A stretch of DNA of 55,991 nucleotides, from positions 1 to 55,991 of the forward strand of contig CACPKO010000006.1 in the NCBI GenBank assembly GCA_902634555.1, given 5' to 3'. Below, piece after piece: positions 29,073-38,646 of the stretch; positions within the stretch are counted from its first letter, which is position 1, and every line of letters begins with the position of its first letter. This DNA is from Actinomycetota bacterium. GTDB lineage: Bacteria > Actinomycetota > Acidimicrobiia > Acidimicrobiales > MedAcidi-G1. The position numbers were made by a program, and so were the translations under genes. The notes under the pieces were generated by a model. The model worked only from the letters and a program-made list of their open reading frames with translations. It ran no database searches and was not told the DNA's origin.

Positions 29073-29969
29073 TTAAGTCGTTTCAAAAAGGCCGTCTACG
29101 AACTCATTCGGATCAAAGGGATGAAGATCCTCAATTCCTTCACCTACTCCAATTAACTTCACAGGGATTCCTAGTTCCTCATGTATGGCAAATATGATTC
29201 CTCCGCGCGAGGTTCCATCAAGTTTAGTTAGTACGACACCAGTAACTTCTGCTGCTTCCGTAAATTGTCTTGCTTGTATTAAACCGTTTTGCCCGGTAGT
29301 CGCATCTAGTACAAGCAAAGTTTCAGTTACGGTTCCAGCCCCTTTTTCTGCAACTCGACGAATCTTTTGAAGTTCTTCCATAAGATTGCTTTTAGTATGT
29401 ACCCGTCCAGCGGTATCTGCGAGTACGAGATCAGCGCCTTTTGACGCTGCATGTTCAACAGCATCAAAGACAACAGAACTTGGATCCGCTCCCTCAGAAC
29501 CACTTACAACTACTGAATCAGAGCGTTCAGCCCATTGTTCTAGTTGTTCAACGGCTGCGGCTCTAAAAGTGTCCCCTGCTGCAAGAACTACTTTTTTCCC
29601 GGAGGACCTTTTCTGATTAGCAATTTTTCCTATTGTCGTCGTTTTGCCAACCCCATTCAAACCAACGAACAACCAAACACTTGGCGAAGATGCTTGATTT
29701 AGTTCCCTGTCTGATACTTCTAGTGATTCCTTCATCTCCTTTTGAAGAACTATCAAAATGCTTTCAGGATCAGCAATTTTTTCTTCGCGTGATATCTGAC
29801 GAACCTTATTTATCATTCTTTCAGTTGTGTTTAATCCAACATCTGCCAACAAAAGAGTCTCTTCTAGATCTTCCCAAATATTTTCATCTATCTCAGTTCG
29901 CGATCGGACTTTTGAAAAATTGGCTGCAAAAGGTGCCCGAGTTTTTCCTAAACGACGCATAAAGTTCAT
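29073..29969 (-). CDS. ftsY: signal recognition particle receptor FtsY
   Basis: 298 residues: short form without a long acidic A domain. NG domain with GLNGVGKTTTIGKIAN, DTFRAAAVEQLEQW, DTAGRVHTKSNLMEEL, TKLDGTSRGG and the C-terminal GVGEGIEDLHPFDPNEFVDG. Membrane attachment probably rests on the basic N-terminus (MNFMRRLGKTR). It lies between the HtrA gene and ffh; smc, its usual upstream neighbour in many bacteria, is displaced by a three-gene stress module. Confidence 0.96.
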   Translation of the reverse strand: MNFMRRLGKTRAPFAANFSKVRSRTEIDENIWEDLEETLLLADVGLNTTERMINKVRQISREEKIADPESILIVLQKEMKESLEVSDRELNQASSPSVWLFVGLNGVGKTTTIGKIANQKRSSGKKVVLAAGDTFRAAAVEQLEQWAERSDSVVVSGSEGADPSSVVFDAVEHAASKGADLVLADTAGRVHTKSNLMEELQKIRRVAEKGAGTVTETLLVLDATTGQNGLIQARQFTEAAEVTGVVLTKLDGTSRGGIIFAIHEELGIPVKLIGVGEGIEDLHPFDPNEFVDGLFETT

Positions 29970-30014
29970 AGAACTCTGATTCTACCTGCAGTATTGAATG
30001 AGAATTAGTGGTTT

Positions 30015-31238
30015 TTAGTCTTGTTGCGGCTCTGCAAGAAACTTATCTAAGTCACCTAAGGTGACTTCAGTGCTAGAAAGAACATCGTCTCTCTCATAAT
30101 CAAGAGTGATTGTCATACTAGGTAATCGAAGTTGGATGTCGGCGCGTAACGATTCCATTGTGATTATTGGCCGCCCTTCAGAAGCAATAATTAGATCCCC
30201 GACTTGCAACCCTGCTAGGTCAGCTGGTGAACCAGGTGTTAGTTCTATGATGATCGCTCCTCCTCGACCATCATCAGGCGACTCTCCTCGGATACCGAGC
30301 CATGCTGTTCCAACAGGTTCGCCGGCTATAAGCCGCTGAGAAACTAAAACAACTGTGTCGCTGGGCAAAGCAAATCCAACTCCTACATTTCCTTCAACAA
30401 TTCCCCCCGTATAAATCAAGGTATTCATTCCTATGACTCGCCCGTATCTATCTGCTAACGGGCCGCCTGAATTTCCGGGATTTATTGGTGCGTCTGTTTG
30501 AATTGTTGAAATGCCAGCACATTCAGCACTATCAAAACCTCCCACTTCACATCCATAAGATGAGACAACACGACCAAGCGCACTGACAATTCCTGACGTA
30601 ACAGTTTGTGAGAGATCAAATGGACTTCCGACAGCAACTGCTAATTGTCCCACTTGAATATCGTCACTTGGAGCAAATACTGCGGGAGTTAGATCCGGAA
30701 CTGTATCTACGAGTTTCACGACAGCGACATCTCGTCGAATATCCGAACCAATAACGTCAGCCTCAATTTTTCGACCATTTGAAAGAGTGACTAAGACTGA
30801 TTCTGCTTGATCCACTACATGCCCATTTGTCGCTATATACCCTTCAGAGTCAAGAATAATTCCAGAACCCTGACCTAAGCCTGGGATCTCTACTAAAACA
30901 ACAGATGGAGAAACTGCTTTAGCTACAGCCACCACAGGTTCTTCACCGGGGCTCTGGACAGGCGCTTCTCCTAATTGAAAACTAATTTGAGATACCGGGG
31001 CCGACATATCGTCTTCATTCAAGTAGATAAATAACCCTCCAAGCACAACGCCCAGAACTAGAAATAAGAATGCTGCGAGGGTTTTGAGGATAATTTTTTG
31101 TTTCTGGTCTAACCTGAAAGAACTTCTAGCAGCGTCTCTATCGCTGATCTGCAACTCTTCTGAAGCCAATTCGTCTTCTGCATCACTTTCATCCGAAAAT
31201 TCCTCTGTCGCGATTTCTTGCGCTTCCATTTCTTCCAT
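30015..31238 (-). CDS. membrane-anchored HtrA/PepD-type serine protease with PDZ domain
   Basis: 407 residues. An acidic cytoplasmic N-terminus, one membrane helix (about 50-70), a trypsin-like domain and a C-terminal PDZ domain (about 320-385). The catalytic triad is visible as His in TNGHVVD, Asp in RRDVAVVKL and Ser in NPGNSGGPL. HtrA proteins degrade or refold damaged envelope proteins. It follows the histidine kinase by 40 nt, giving regulator-kinase-HtrA, like mprA-mprB-pepD of mycobacteria; membership in such a stress circuit is inferred from that order. Confidence 0.9.
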   Translation of the reverse strand: MEEMEAQEIATEEFSDESDAEDELASEELQISDRDAARSSFRLDQKQKIILKTLAAFLFLVLGVVLGGLFIYLNEDDMSAPVSQISFQLGEAPVQSPGEEPVVAVAKAVSPSVVLVEIPGLGQGSGIILDSEGYIATNGHVVDQAESVLVTLSNGRKIEADVIGSDIRRDVAVVKLVDTVPDLTPAVFAPSDDIQVGQLAVAVGSPFDLSQTVTSGIVSALGRVVSSYGCEVGGFDSAECAGISTIQTDAPINPGNSGGPLADRYGRVIGMNTLIYTGGIVEGNVGVGFALPSDTVVLVSQRLIAGEPVGTAWLGIRGESPDDGRGGAIIIELTPGSPADLAGLQVGDLIIASEGRPIITMESLRADIQLRLPSMTITLDYERDDVLSSTEVTLGDLDKFLAEPQQD

Positions 31239-31278
31239 AACTACAACTTAGACAAATAAGATCAAAAATAAGCAGCAA

Positions 31279-32487
31279 CTAAGCAGCAATGTACCGTGGT
31301 AACCAAATAGTAAAGGTTGCGCCGCTTCCCAGTTGTGAACGAACCGTGACTTGCCCACCATGTCCCTCAACTATTTGCCGCACAATAGCTAAGCCTAATC
31401 CTGAACGACCAGATTCTTTAACTCCAGTTCCCTGCCCTTTCCAAAAACGTTGAAATACACGATCAAGATCTTCCGCAGATAATCCAGGACCATTGTCCTC
31501 AACAGAAACCCAAACTTGTTCTGTGTCTTGACCAACAAGAACTCTGACCTCCCCGCCTGAACTTACGACACGTATGGCATTGCTTAGTAAGTTTGCTAAA
31601 GCCCGCCGTAATGCTGCTGCATCTCCTATTACTTTGATTTCTGGAGTCATATCTATTGTCAAAACAGCATTATTTCTTTTAGCAAATGCAGAAAAATCTT
31701 CAACTGTCTCGGCGATTACCTGTGAAAGAAGAATCGGCTCGCGATGGGTGTCACGTCTTTCGTGATATGCCAGCAGCAGTAAATCATCCACTAGAGCTGA
31801 CATTCTTATTGCAGCTCGACTCGCCACTTCACCTGAAAGTCGAAACTCTTCTAGGGTCGTATTTGGATCCCCTAGCACAACATCAAGATTTGCTCTTATT
31901 ACAGCTAAAGGGTTTCTAAGCTCGTGAGAGGTCTCTTGAATGAAATGTCTTTGCCCTTCAAATGCTTGATCAAGGCGATCAAGCATTTGATCAAAGGTGT
32001 CCCCGAGATCGCGCAACTCATCCGCAGGACCTCCTAATTCAATTCGTCGTGATAGATCTGTTGCTTGTATTTCTTGAGCTACGGAAGTAATCCTTCCTAT
32101 TGGGCGAAGAACCAATCCTGATACATACCATCCGATGAGCATGCTTGATGCGAAGAGAGCTAGAAGTGACCATCCAGAATAAGATCTCAATTGGTCAAGA
32201 GCTCTTTGGTTAACTGCCTGTTCAAAACCGACAAGTTGAGTTTGGCGCTGCTCTACAAGGTTGAATGAATTCTCTTCTTCGGTGGTTATGTCTGCTAACT
32301 GTCCTAGTTCATCTCCCAAAATTTGAAATGCTGCATCTCGCGACATAGGTTCATCTGATAGCGAGACAGAGAGACTCAAATAAATAATCCCTACACCTAA
32401 TGATGCGAGACCAAATAAAAGTATTGAATAAAGAAATGCTAGGCGTATACGAAGCCCGCTAAGAGGAATAGAGCGTTGAGTTTTCAT
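31279..32487 (-). CDS. sensor histidine kinase, MprB-like context
   Basis: 402 residues from the ATG at 32485-32487, which overlaps the response-regulator stop by 4 nt. Two membrane helices (about 15-35 and 110-130) flank a short extracytoplasmic loop. Then come a HAMP domain, the phosphorylated His in QETSHELRNPLAVI, and an ATPase domain with NLLSNAIRV, VEDNGPGLS and GRSGLGLAIV. A longer frame to 32631 would lie inside the regulator gene and I reject it. The signal is not visible; gene order suggests envelope stress. Confidence 0.92.
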   Translation of the reverse strand: MKTQRSIPLSGLRIRLAFLYSILLFGLASLGVGIIYLSLSVSLSDEPMSRDAAFQILGDELGQLADITTEEENSFNLVEQRQTQLVGFEQAVNQRALDQLRSYSGWSLLALFASSMLIGWYVSGLVLRPIGRITSVAQEIQATDLSRRIELGGPADELRDLGDTFDQMLDRLDQAFEGQRHFIQETSHELRNPLAVIRANLDVVLGDPNTTLEEFRLSGEVASRAAIRMSALVDDLLLLAYHERRDTHREPILLSQVIAETVEDFSAFAKRNNAVLTIDMTPEIKVIGDAAALRRALANLLSNAIRVVSSGGEVRVLVGQDTEQVWVSVEDNGPGLSAEDLDRVFQRFWKGQGTGVKESGRSGLGLAIVRQIVEGHGGQVTVRSQLGSGATFTIWLPRYIAA

Positions 32488-33173
32488 AGATTTGGCTCTT
32501 CTGTCAGTCGATACCCTCGGCCTACCACTGTTGCTAGAAGTGCTTCTTCGCCTTCTAAGTTGACTTTTCGACGGAGCGTTCCCACAGTTACTCGAACAGT
32601 ACTTGTGAAAGGGTCTGCATGTTCGTCCCAAACATGTTCTAAGAGATCTTCTTGTGAAATAACATCCCCTGGCCGAGACATCAAATAACGGAGAACAGCA
32701 AATTCTTTTGCGGTTAAATGTAGTACTCGATCGTCACGGCTGACGGTATGACGTGCTGTATCCATTACGAGTGGACCAACCTGTAGAACAGCGCCGCTGC
32801 GATTTCCGTCACGACGTAGTAAAGAGCGAATACGTGCTGCCAATTCATCAAATGCAAACGGTTTCACTAAATAATCATCAGCACCCACATCTAAGCCAGC
32901 AATTCTTTCTTCAATTGTGTCGCGGGCTGTAAGCATCAGTATGCGTGGAATAACTCCTTCAGGAGAGTTTTTTCGAAGAATCTGGCATACCTCAAGACCA
33001 TCAATACCAGGCATAGTTAGATCTAAACAAACTAAGTCGTAAGTCGTATAAGACGATTTTTCTATAGCTTCATCGCCGTCATTTGCGGTATCAACTGCAT
33101 AACCTTGGCGACGTAAGCCTCTAGCAATCGCTTCTGTTAAGTCAATTTCATCATCTACTACAAGAATCCTCAT
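32484..33173 (-). CDS. OmpR-family response regulator, MprA-like context
   Basis: 229 residues from the ATG at 33171-33173. Receiver domain: acidic pocket VVDDE, phospho-acceptor Asp in LVCLDLTMPG, and KPF switch Lys in LVKPFAFDEL. The C-terminal winged helix (about 130-229) has LTAKEFAVLRYLMSRPGDVI and VVGRGYRL. It heads a probable operon regulator-kinase-HtrA that starts 53 nt after smc. An upstream TTG frame to 33188 adds five residues without support. Confidence 0.94.
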   Translation of the reverse strand: MRILVVDDEIDLTEAIARGLRRQGYAVDTANDGDEAIEKSSYTTYDLVCLDLTMPGIDGLEVCQILRKNSPEGVIPRILMLTARDTIEERIAGLDVGADDYLVKPFAFDELAARIRSLLRRDGNRSGAVLQVGPLVMDTARHTVSRDDRVLHLTAKEFAVLRYLMSRPGDVISQEDLLEHVWDEHADPFTSTVRVTVGTLRRKVNLEGEEALLATVVGRGYRLTEEPNL

Positions 33174-33226
33174 AATGTGACGGTACAACGTGAAACGGAC
33201 TTGTCATAGTCGCCTTTAGGAAGAAT

Positions 33227-36200
33227 CTAAGTATTTGTTGAGGCTTTCATGGATTGGTCTTGTATAGGTGCCTGATCGTCACTAATACGTTCACTAACAA
33301 CGCGTGATGAACCGCCAGGTGCCATAGAGACTCCGTACAGACAATCTGCTGCCTCCATTGTCCGTTTTTGATGACTGACTATCAAAAGTTGAGCATCATC
33401 TCTAAATTGTGCAACGAGGCCGAGGAAACGGTGAAGATTTACGTCATCAAGTGCAGCTTCAACCTCATCCATAACATAGAAAGGTGAAGGGCGACTTCTA
33501 AAGACAGCAAATAAGAATGCGAGAGCAGTCAGTGATCTTTCCCCACCAGACAGAAGTGAAAGTTTTTTTACATTCTTTCCTGAAGGCCGTGCTTCTACTT
33601 CAATTCCCGTGGACAACAAGTCAGAAGTGTCTGTAAGCCGAAGAGATCCAGTTCCCCCCGGAAAGAGACTTCCAAAGAGGTCAGTGAAGTGTTCGGAAAC
33701 TTCTGCCCACGCTGATGAGAACACTCGAACAATTTCTTCATCTATTGAACGAATTACTTTTCGTAATTCACGTCGCGTCGTACGCACGTCTTCTAGTTGT
33801 TCTTGTAGGAACTCGTATCGCTCATTGAGAGTTTCAAATTCTTCCAAAGCTAAAGGATTAATTGGTCCCATAATTTTTAAGTCATGTTCTAACTCTGAAA
33901 TTCGATTCGTGGAAGATACTCCAGCTGGAAGTTCTGGCTCAGGAGTATTGAGTATCGTCTCTGGTTCTCTATCAAATTCTGTTCGTATCGTTGACGTCAA
34001 GTTCTCTAAACGGAGTCTGCTTTCCGCTCTCTCTATTTCAAGTCGCGATTGGCGTTCACGTATTTCAGATAAACGACGTTCACTTTCTAAACGGTCTCTA
34101 CGAATCCCGTCAAGTCGAACTACTGCCGCTTGTACACGGTCTGACTGTTTTTTTCTTAATTCTCGAAGAGTGGCAAGTTTTGCTTCTATCTTTTCAACTT
34201 CGAGATCTAAAGCTTCCACTAAAGCTTGGTTTACAGCCTGGCGTCTATCAAGTTGATCTTTTTGAGTTGAAGCTTCTTGATGCATTTCTTCTAACGCTGA
34301 TAACTGATTTTTTTGACCACTAAGTCTTGTAGTTATTAAAACTCTTCTGGCAGTGGCATCTGCATATCGAACCTCATGGTCAGTTCGTTTTTTTGCTAGT
34401 TCCGCCACACGTTTCTCAAGTTGGTTGCGATCTTGAACCATCCGATGAACTGCTTCAGTTTGTTTCTCTTCATCCACTTCAAGACTTGCAAGTCGGATTT
34501 CAAGCTCGGATACTCGACTTTGATCGGTCTCTAGTTGTCCAGTTATCTCACTAACGCGATTCTGGAGATTGCTGATTTCGGTGGCGAGTTCGCGTCGCTC
34601 AGATTGCAACTGCTGCAGTGCTTCCACAGCTGCGGTGAATTCGTTGTCATGGTCATTAAGGGATTGGTTTAAACGACTAACTTCTTGATTAAAATCATTT
34701 GCTCGCTTCTCAGCTTCTTCAAATGCTGATTTAGCGTCCGTTCGTTCCATCTCTGCTGCAACTAAACGAATTTCGGCTTCGGCTAACGCCGCACCTGTAG
34801 CGCCAGCTCGATCCCCACCTATCTTCCAACCAGAAGGCCCAAATCGATCTCCGTCCGTAGTAACAATTACTGTCGTGGGGTTTGCGATGGCCAAATCAAT
34901 TGCAGTAGCACTGCCGGCTGTAATAAGTGCAACTTTGGTAAGAAGTCGATCTAACAACTGGTTTACCTCAGGGATACGTGCTCTTACATGCTCTCGGATA
35001 GAAGTTCCAATAGCCGGCTTCGTTAGATCAGAAGTCAAACCTTCAAGGTTTAAAACCGCTGCGTTGAAATTTCCGCGCTTCAACGCATCAATAGCTTTCA
35101 CGGCTTGATCTGTTCCTTGTACAACTACTGCATCAAGAGCCTCACCTGCAGCAGCTTCAAAAGCGGCCTCATACCCTTCGTCGACTTCTACTAGATCAAG
35201 CAGCGTTCCAAGTACACCATTGATATCTGCAAGATGGTTAACTCCTGCTTTTGAACGCGCTTCATCTAAAGCCAACGCAAGAGCCTCAACTCGAGCTCTA
35301 ATCGTCCGTAAATCAGCTTCGGCCATCACTAGCCTTTCAGACGCCTGATCCCGATCAGTGCTACTTCGTGCTGCTTGTGACTCCATTTCTACCACTTCGA
35401 CTATAAGCGGTTCCTCTACTACATCTCCTTCAGAAAGTAACTCTCGAAGCTTTCTTGCTTCAGTATCTAAGCGAGAAGAGGAAGCATCAAGAATAGACAA
35501 GCGATCGGACACGCGGCTGTGCTCTGACTTAAGGGTTTGCACTGAAGAACGAAGGACACTTAGTTCGCCTCTTACTTCAGATGCCAAGCCTTCAGAAACT
35601 GGTATACCATCCCCCCATTTTGCATCAAAGGCACTCCGTTCTGCATCTAAATCCTGTTCAAGAATAGAAAGTTCCTCTGACTCTGGGGCAAAGGAAGCAA
35701 CCTCTATTTCCAGTCCGGCAAGCTCTGCTTCTGACCGTGCTAACTCAGACTCTAAGTCAAGAACAATCTGATAAGAACTACTGGACTTTCGGTCACTTTC
35801 TATGCCCCGCAGCCTTTCAGTAAGAATCCCCCGTAGTCCTTTAGCCCGTTCACGTAATGCTTCATGCCTCACTAGTTGGTCGCTTAAATCATCTCCACCT
35901 CTAGCAGACAATTCAGTTTCTGCTGCGACAACTTCCTGATCTAGTCGTGTGAGGTCCCCTTTTACTTCAGTTTCTTGGTGTACAAGATCTGCTCTTTGTT
36001 TGGATTCCGTTTGTGTTCGTTCTTTTAATCCGCTCAATTCATTGGCGGCACGATGCAAACGTAGGGCTGTCAATTCTGAAATAAGATCACCATGGCGGCG
36101 AGCTGCCTCCGCCTGCTGCTCTAAAGGTTTTAATTGGCGTCTTACCTCACGTTGAAGATCTCCAAGTCGATTTGAATTAGTTTCAGTTGCAGAAAGACGT

Positions 36201-36736
36201 CTCTCTGCTTTCTCTTTTCGCTTGCGATATTTAAGAATCCCTGCAGCATCTTCAATAATCATTCGTCTTTCTTCAGGACGAGCATTGAGGACTGCATCTA
36301 TTTGGCCCTGTGAAACAATCACATGTTGTTGACGACCGACTCCAGCATCTGACAACAGTTCCTGAATGTCAAGAAGTCGGCATGGAGCACCATTCAAAGA
36401 ATATTCACTATCGCCACTTCTGAAAAGTGTTCGCGTAATTGTTACTTCCGAGAATTCAATCGGAAGAAGGCCAGATTCGTTATCTATAGTCAGTGAGACC
36501 TCTGCCCGGCCTAGGGCTGGCCTTGAAGCTGTGCCAGCAAAAATGATGTCATCCATTTTTTGTGCCCGTACCGCGCTAGGGGCTTGTGCGCCTAGAACCC
36601 AAGCAATGGCGTCAACCACATTTGATTTTCCTGACCCATTTGGCCCAACAACTACAGTTACGCCGGGCTCCATTTCAAGCGCGGCAATATCTGCGAAAGA
36701 CTTAAAACCTTTGATGGTTAATCGTTTTAGAAACAC
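33227..36736 (-). CDS. smc: chromosome segregation protein SMC
   Basis: About 1170 residues. N-terminal ATPase half with GPNGSGKSNVVDAIAWVLG, a long coiled coil, a hinge near residues 500-660 (GVLGTLLDLVEVDEGYEAA), the returning coil, and the C-terminal half with the signature LSLLSGGERSLTALAFLFA and Walker B FYVMDEVEAALDD. Condenses and segregates the chromosome. I prefer the GTG at 36734-36736, which gives the typical MFLKRL opening; a GTG at 36748 adds four residues. Neither has a clear ribosome site. Confidence 0.95.
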   Translation of the reverse strand: MFLKRLTIKGFKSFADIAALEMEPGVTVVVGPNGSGKSNVVDAIAWVLGAQAPSAVRAQKMDDIIFAGTASRPALGRAEVSLTIDNESGLLPIEFSEVTITRTLFRSGDSEYSLNGAPCRLLDIQELLSDAGVGRQQHVIVSQGQIDAVLNARPEERRMIIEDAAGILKYRKRKEKAERRLSATETNSNRLGDLQREVRRQLKPLEQQAEAARRHGDLISELTALRLHRAANELSGLKERTQTESKQRADLVHQETEVKGDLTRLDQEVVAAETELSARGGDDLSDQLVRHEALRERAKGLRGILTERLRGIESDRKSSSSYQIVLDLESELARSEAELAGLEIEVASFAPESEELSILEQDLDAERSAFDAKWGDGIPVSEGLASEVRGELSVLRSSVQTLKSEHSRVSDRLSILDASSSRLDTEARKLRELLSEGDVVEEPLIVEVVEMESQAARSSTDRDQASERLVMAEADLRTIRARVEALALALDEARSKAGVNHLADINGVLGTLLDLVEVDEGYEAAFEAAAGEALDAVVVQGTDQAVKAIDALKRGNFNAAVLNLEGLTSDLTKPAIGTSIREHVRARIPEVNQLLDRLLTKVALITAGSATAIDLAIANPTTVIVTTDGDRFGPSGWKIGGDRAGATGAALAEAEIRLVAAEMERTDAKSAFEEAEKRANDFNQEVSRLNQSLNDHDNEFTAAVEALQQLQSERRELATEISNLQNRVSEITGQLETDQSRVSELEIRLASLEVDEEKQTEAVHRMVQDRNQLEKRVAELAKKRTDHEVRYADATARRVLITTRLSGQKNQLSALEEMHQEASTQKDQLDRRQAVNQALVEALDLEVEKIEAKLATLRELRKKQSDRVQAAVVRLDGIRRDRLESERRLSEIRERQSRLEIERAESRLRLENLTSTIRTEFDREPETILNTPEPELPAGVSSTNRISELEHDLKIMGPINPLALEEFETLNERYEFLQEQLEDVRTTRRELRKVIRSIDEEIVRVFSSAWAEVSEHFTDLFGSLFPGGTGSLRLTDTSDLLSTGIEVEARPSGKNVKKLSLLSGGERSLTALAFLFAVFRSRPSPFYVMDEVEAALDDVNLHRFLGLVAQFRDDAQLLIVSHQKRTMEAADCLYGVSMAPGGSSRVVSERISDDQAPIQDQSMKASTNT

Positions 36737-36820
36737 CAGAAACGACACTAGCGTTTCTAAATCACATGGGTGTTATTTATCTGTGCATAACTGGAAATTT
36801 TTTAATATCAACCTAGATCG

Positions 36821-37660
36821 TCAAACCTGTGTATCACAGAAATATGTCCATCTGCCTTTGTATTTTTTCCGTTTTATCGGCGCCCTACTACGCTGGCTAA
36901 GGTCTCCATGTCGGCCATAGACGGCAAGGTGTTCCTGATATGTTCCTGGAACACCGAAAATATCATTAAACGGCCTCTCTTCTAAATGAGTTCCCTTATA
37001 CCTGAGACCATCATGAATTATTTCTACTAGCGCTCGATGGAGGCGTCGAATCTCCTGAGTTGACAGAGAATCGCTAACTCGATCATGTTTGAGCCCGGAA
37101 GCAAAAAGGATCTCATCGCTATAGATATCCCCTACTCCTAAAATCACTTCGTCATCGCAGAGTAATTCTTTCAAATCTACTGAACGCCCAAGCACCGCAC
37201 CTGCAAACGAAGGAAAGGGAATCGGATCAGCTATAGGATCCATGCCCAAACCGGTTAGTTCAGGCATTTCTTCAAAAAGGTCGTCGCTGGGCACGACGCA
37301 GATCTCAGAGTTTCCATCTGGATCAACTAATCGCAACTGACCGCCTTGAGTAAAATTAATAGTGAATTGGGTTCCCTTTGTAACTTTTGCTTTAGCAGCC
37401 ACTCGTTCAAAAAAAGCTCCATCACCAATTTTCATCACCAAATAATCATTTTTCATAATTAAAACCAAGGCTAAGCCAGCACGACGAGCAGAATAAATTT
37501 TCTGACCTAATAACGAGTCTGTAAAGGCTTTGCGGCTTTTATAGCGAGGCAGGAGAGTGAGTGAAGCTATTTCCGCATTCTTTATTTTGCGTCCTGCGAC
37601 GTCGCGCTCAAGGTCGCGTCGGATGATCTCTATTTCTGGAAGTTCTAATGATGTGCTCAC
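36821..37660 (-). CDS. degenerate Fpg/Nei-family (MutM-like) protein, probably not a glycosylase
   Basis: 279 residues from GTG, in the mutM position between rnc and smc. The fold is recognisable: LELPEIEIIRRDLE at the N-terminus, a helix-two-turn-helix core (EVILGVGDIYSDEILFASGL, 171-190) and an aligned C-terminal finger region. Catalytic positions are lost. The N-terminal MPE is replaced by SLE. The QRRAK lysine is G62. DPRRFG is DPDGNS (113-118). The GNIY asparagine is D178. Of four zinc cysteines only C275 remains. DNA binding without base excision is my inference; a very diverged enzyme is possible. Confidence 0.85.
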   Translation of the reverse strand: MSTSLELPEIEIIRRDLERDVAGRKIKNAEIASLTLLPRYKSRKAFTDSLLGQKIYSARRAGLALVLIMKNDYLVMKIGDGAFFERVAAKAKVTKGTQFTINFTQGGQLRLVDPDGNSEICVVPSDDLFEEMPELTGLGMDPIADPIPFPSFAGAVLGRSVDLKELLCDDEVILGVGDIYSDEILFASGLKHDRVSDSLSTQEIRRLHRALVEIIHDGLRYKGTHLEERPFNDIFGVPGTYQEHLAVYGRHGDLSQRSRAPIKRKKYKGRWTYFCDTQV

Positions 37661-37670
37661 AATAATTCTT

Positions 37671-38411
37671 TCAACAACTAATTTCTTCGGATTTACTTAG
37701 GGCTTGGCAGGCTAACCTAGCTGCTTCCTGTTCTGCGCGTTTTTTTGAAGTTCCTGTTCCAGGTCCAAAAATCTTTTCGTCAACTTTCACCATTGCTACG
37801 AACTCACGATCATGATCTGGGCCTCTTGCTTCTATTTCATACATAGGTGCCAGACCAAAGCGGCTCGCCGAAAATTCCTGAAGGCGAGTCTTGTAGTCAT
37901 GGACTCCCGGGTCCAATGTGGCTTTTGTTATTGCTTCTTCAAATAATCTTTCTATTACTTGAGTTGCTGAGAAAATTCCTCCGTCAAGATAGACCGCGCC
38001 AATAACCGCTTCGAAAGCGTCCGCTAAAATTGAAGCCTTTTCTCGACCCCCAGAGGATTCTTCTCCTTTGCCAAGCATCAAGACTTGCCCAAGACCTATT
38101 TGTTCAGCGATCTCTGATAACGCTTTAGCACTCACAACGGCAGAACGTATTTTTGCTAATTGACCTTCTGGAATATCAGGGTTAGATAGATAAACACTTT
38201 GAGCGACTACAAGTCCCAATACGGCGTCACCTAAAAACTCAAGTCTTTCGTTTGATTCACCGTCGAATTCAGCACACCACGACCGATGAGTTAACGCCTG
38301 TCTTAAAAGTTCAGAATTAGTAAACTCGTATCCTAAATTCTCAATCCTGTACGTGGCTTCAAACTTTGAATTTGAAATGCTGGAATCCTCAGCCAAGGCG
38401 GGAAACGACAT
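37671..38411 (-). CDS. rnc: ribonuclease III
   Basis: Cuts double-stranded RNA; matures rRNA and processes leaders. 246 residues from the ATG at 38409-38411. Catalytic signature NERLEFLGDAVLGL, second acidic cluster ILADAFEAVIGAVYLDGG, and a double-stranded-RNA-binding domain at the C-terminus (DYKTRLQEFSASRFG; GTGTSKKRAEQEAARLA). The start overlaps the acpP stop by about 23 nt. A longer frame to 38462 would overlap acpP further and adds unconserved sequence. Confidence 0.92.
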   Translation of the reverse strand: MSFPALAEDSSISNSKFEATYRIENLGYEFTNSELLRQALTHRSWCAEFDGESNERLEFLGDAVLGLVVAQSVYLSNPDIPEGQLAKIRSAVVSAKALSEIAEQIGLGQVLMLGKGEESSGGREKASILADAFEAVIGAVYLDGGIFSATQVIERLFEEAITKATLDPGVHDYKTRLQEFSASRFGLAPMYEIEARGPDHDREFVAMVKVDEKIFGPGTGTSKKRAEQEAARLACQALSKSEEISC

Positions 38412-38646
38412 AGTCCACCGCATCACGTACTGTTCGAAGATCCTCCAGATCTTCATCTTCAAATCTGAACCCTATTGTGCGTTCGCTTAGTTCTTCTTCA
38501 ATAGCTTCAACAAGTTCTATCAATGCTAGAGAGTCTGCTTCTAAGTCATCTGCGAAGGAATCGCCTTCTCCTATTTCGGCAGTATCAATTTCTAAAATAT
38601 CTGCAAGCCTTTCCTTGATAAGGGTAAGAATTTCGTCGCGGCTCAT
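38389..38646 (-). CDS. acpP: acyl carrier protein
   Basis: 85 residues from the ATG at 38644-38646: acidic four-helix protein with the phosphopantetheine serine in LEADSLALIELVEAIEEEL. Carries acyl chains in fatty acid synthesis and lies between plsX and rnc as usual. AAGGAG sits 5 nt before this ATG. A second in-frame ATG at 38677-38679 also has a strong site (GGAGG) and would add 11 residues (MPAETHTQGDP). Either or both may be used. Confidence 0.92.
   Translation of the reverse strand: MSRDEILTLIKERLADILEIDTAEIGEGDSFADDLEADSLALIELVEAIEEELSERTIGFRFEDEDLEDLRTVRDAVDYVVSRLG

Noticed and set aside
32488-32631. Extended N-terminus of the histidine kinase (48 extra residues)
   Set aside because: It lies entirely within the response-regulator gene. 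The internal ATG at 32487 gives the normal 4-nt overlap and begins just before the first membrane helix.
33609-34256. Plus-strand frame of 215 codons opposite smc
   Set aside because: Ser/Arg-rich antisense shadow of the SMC coiled coil.
38412-38462. Extended N-terminus of RNase III
   Set aside because: Would deepen the overlap with acpP and adds unconserved residues; the ATG at 38411 has a usable GGTGG upstream.
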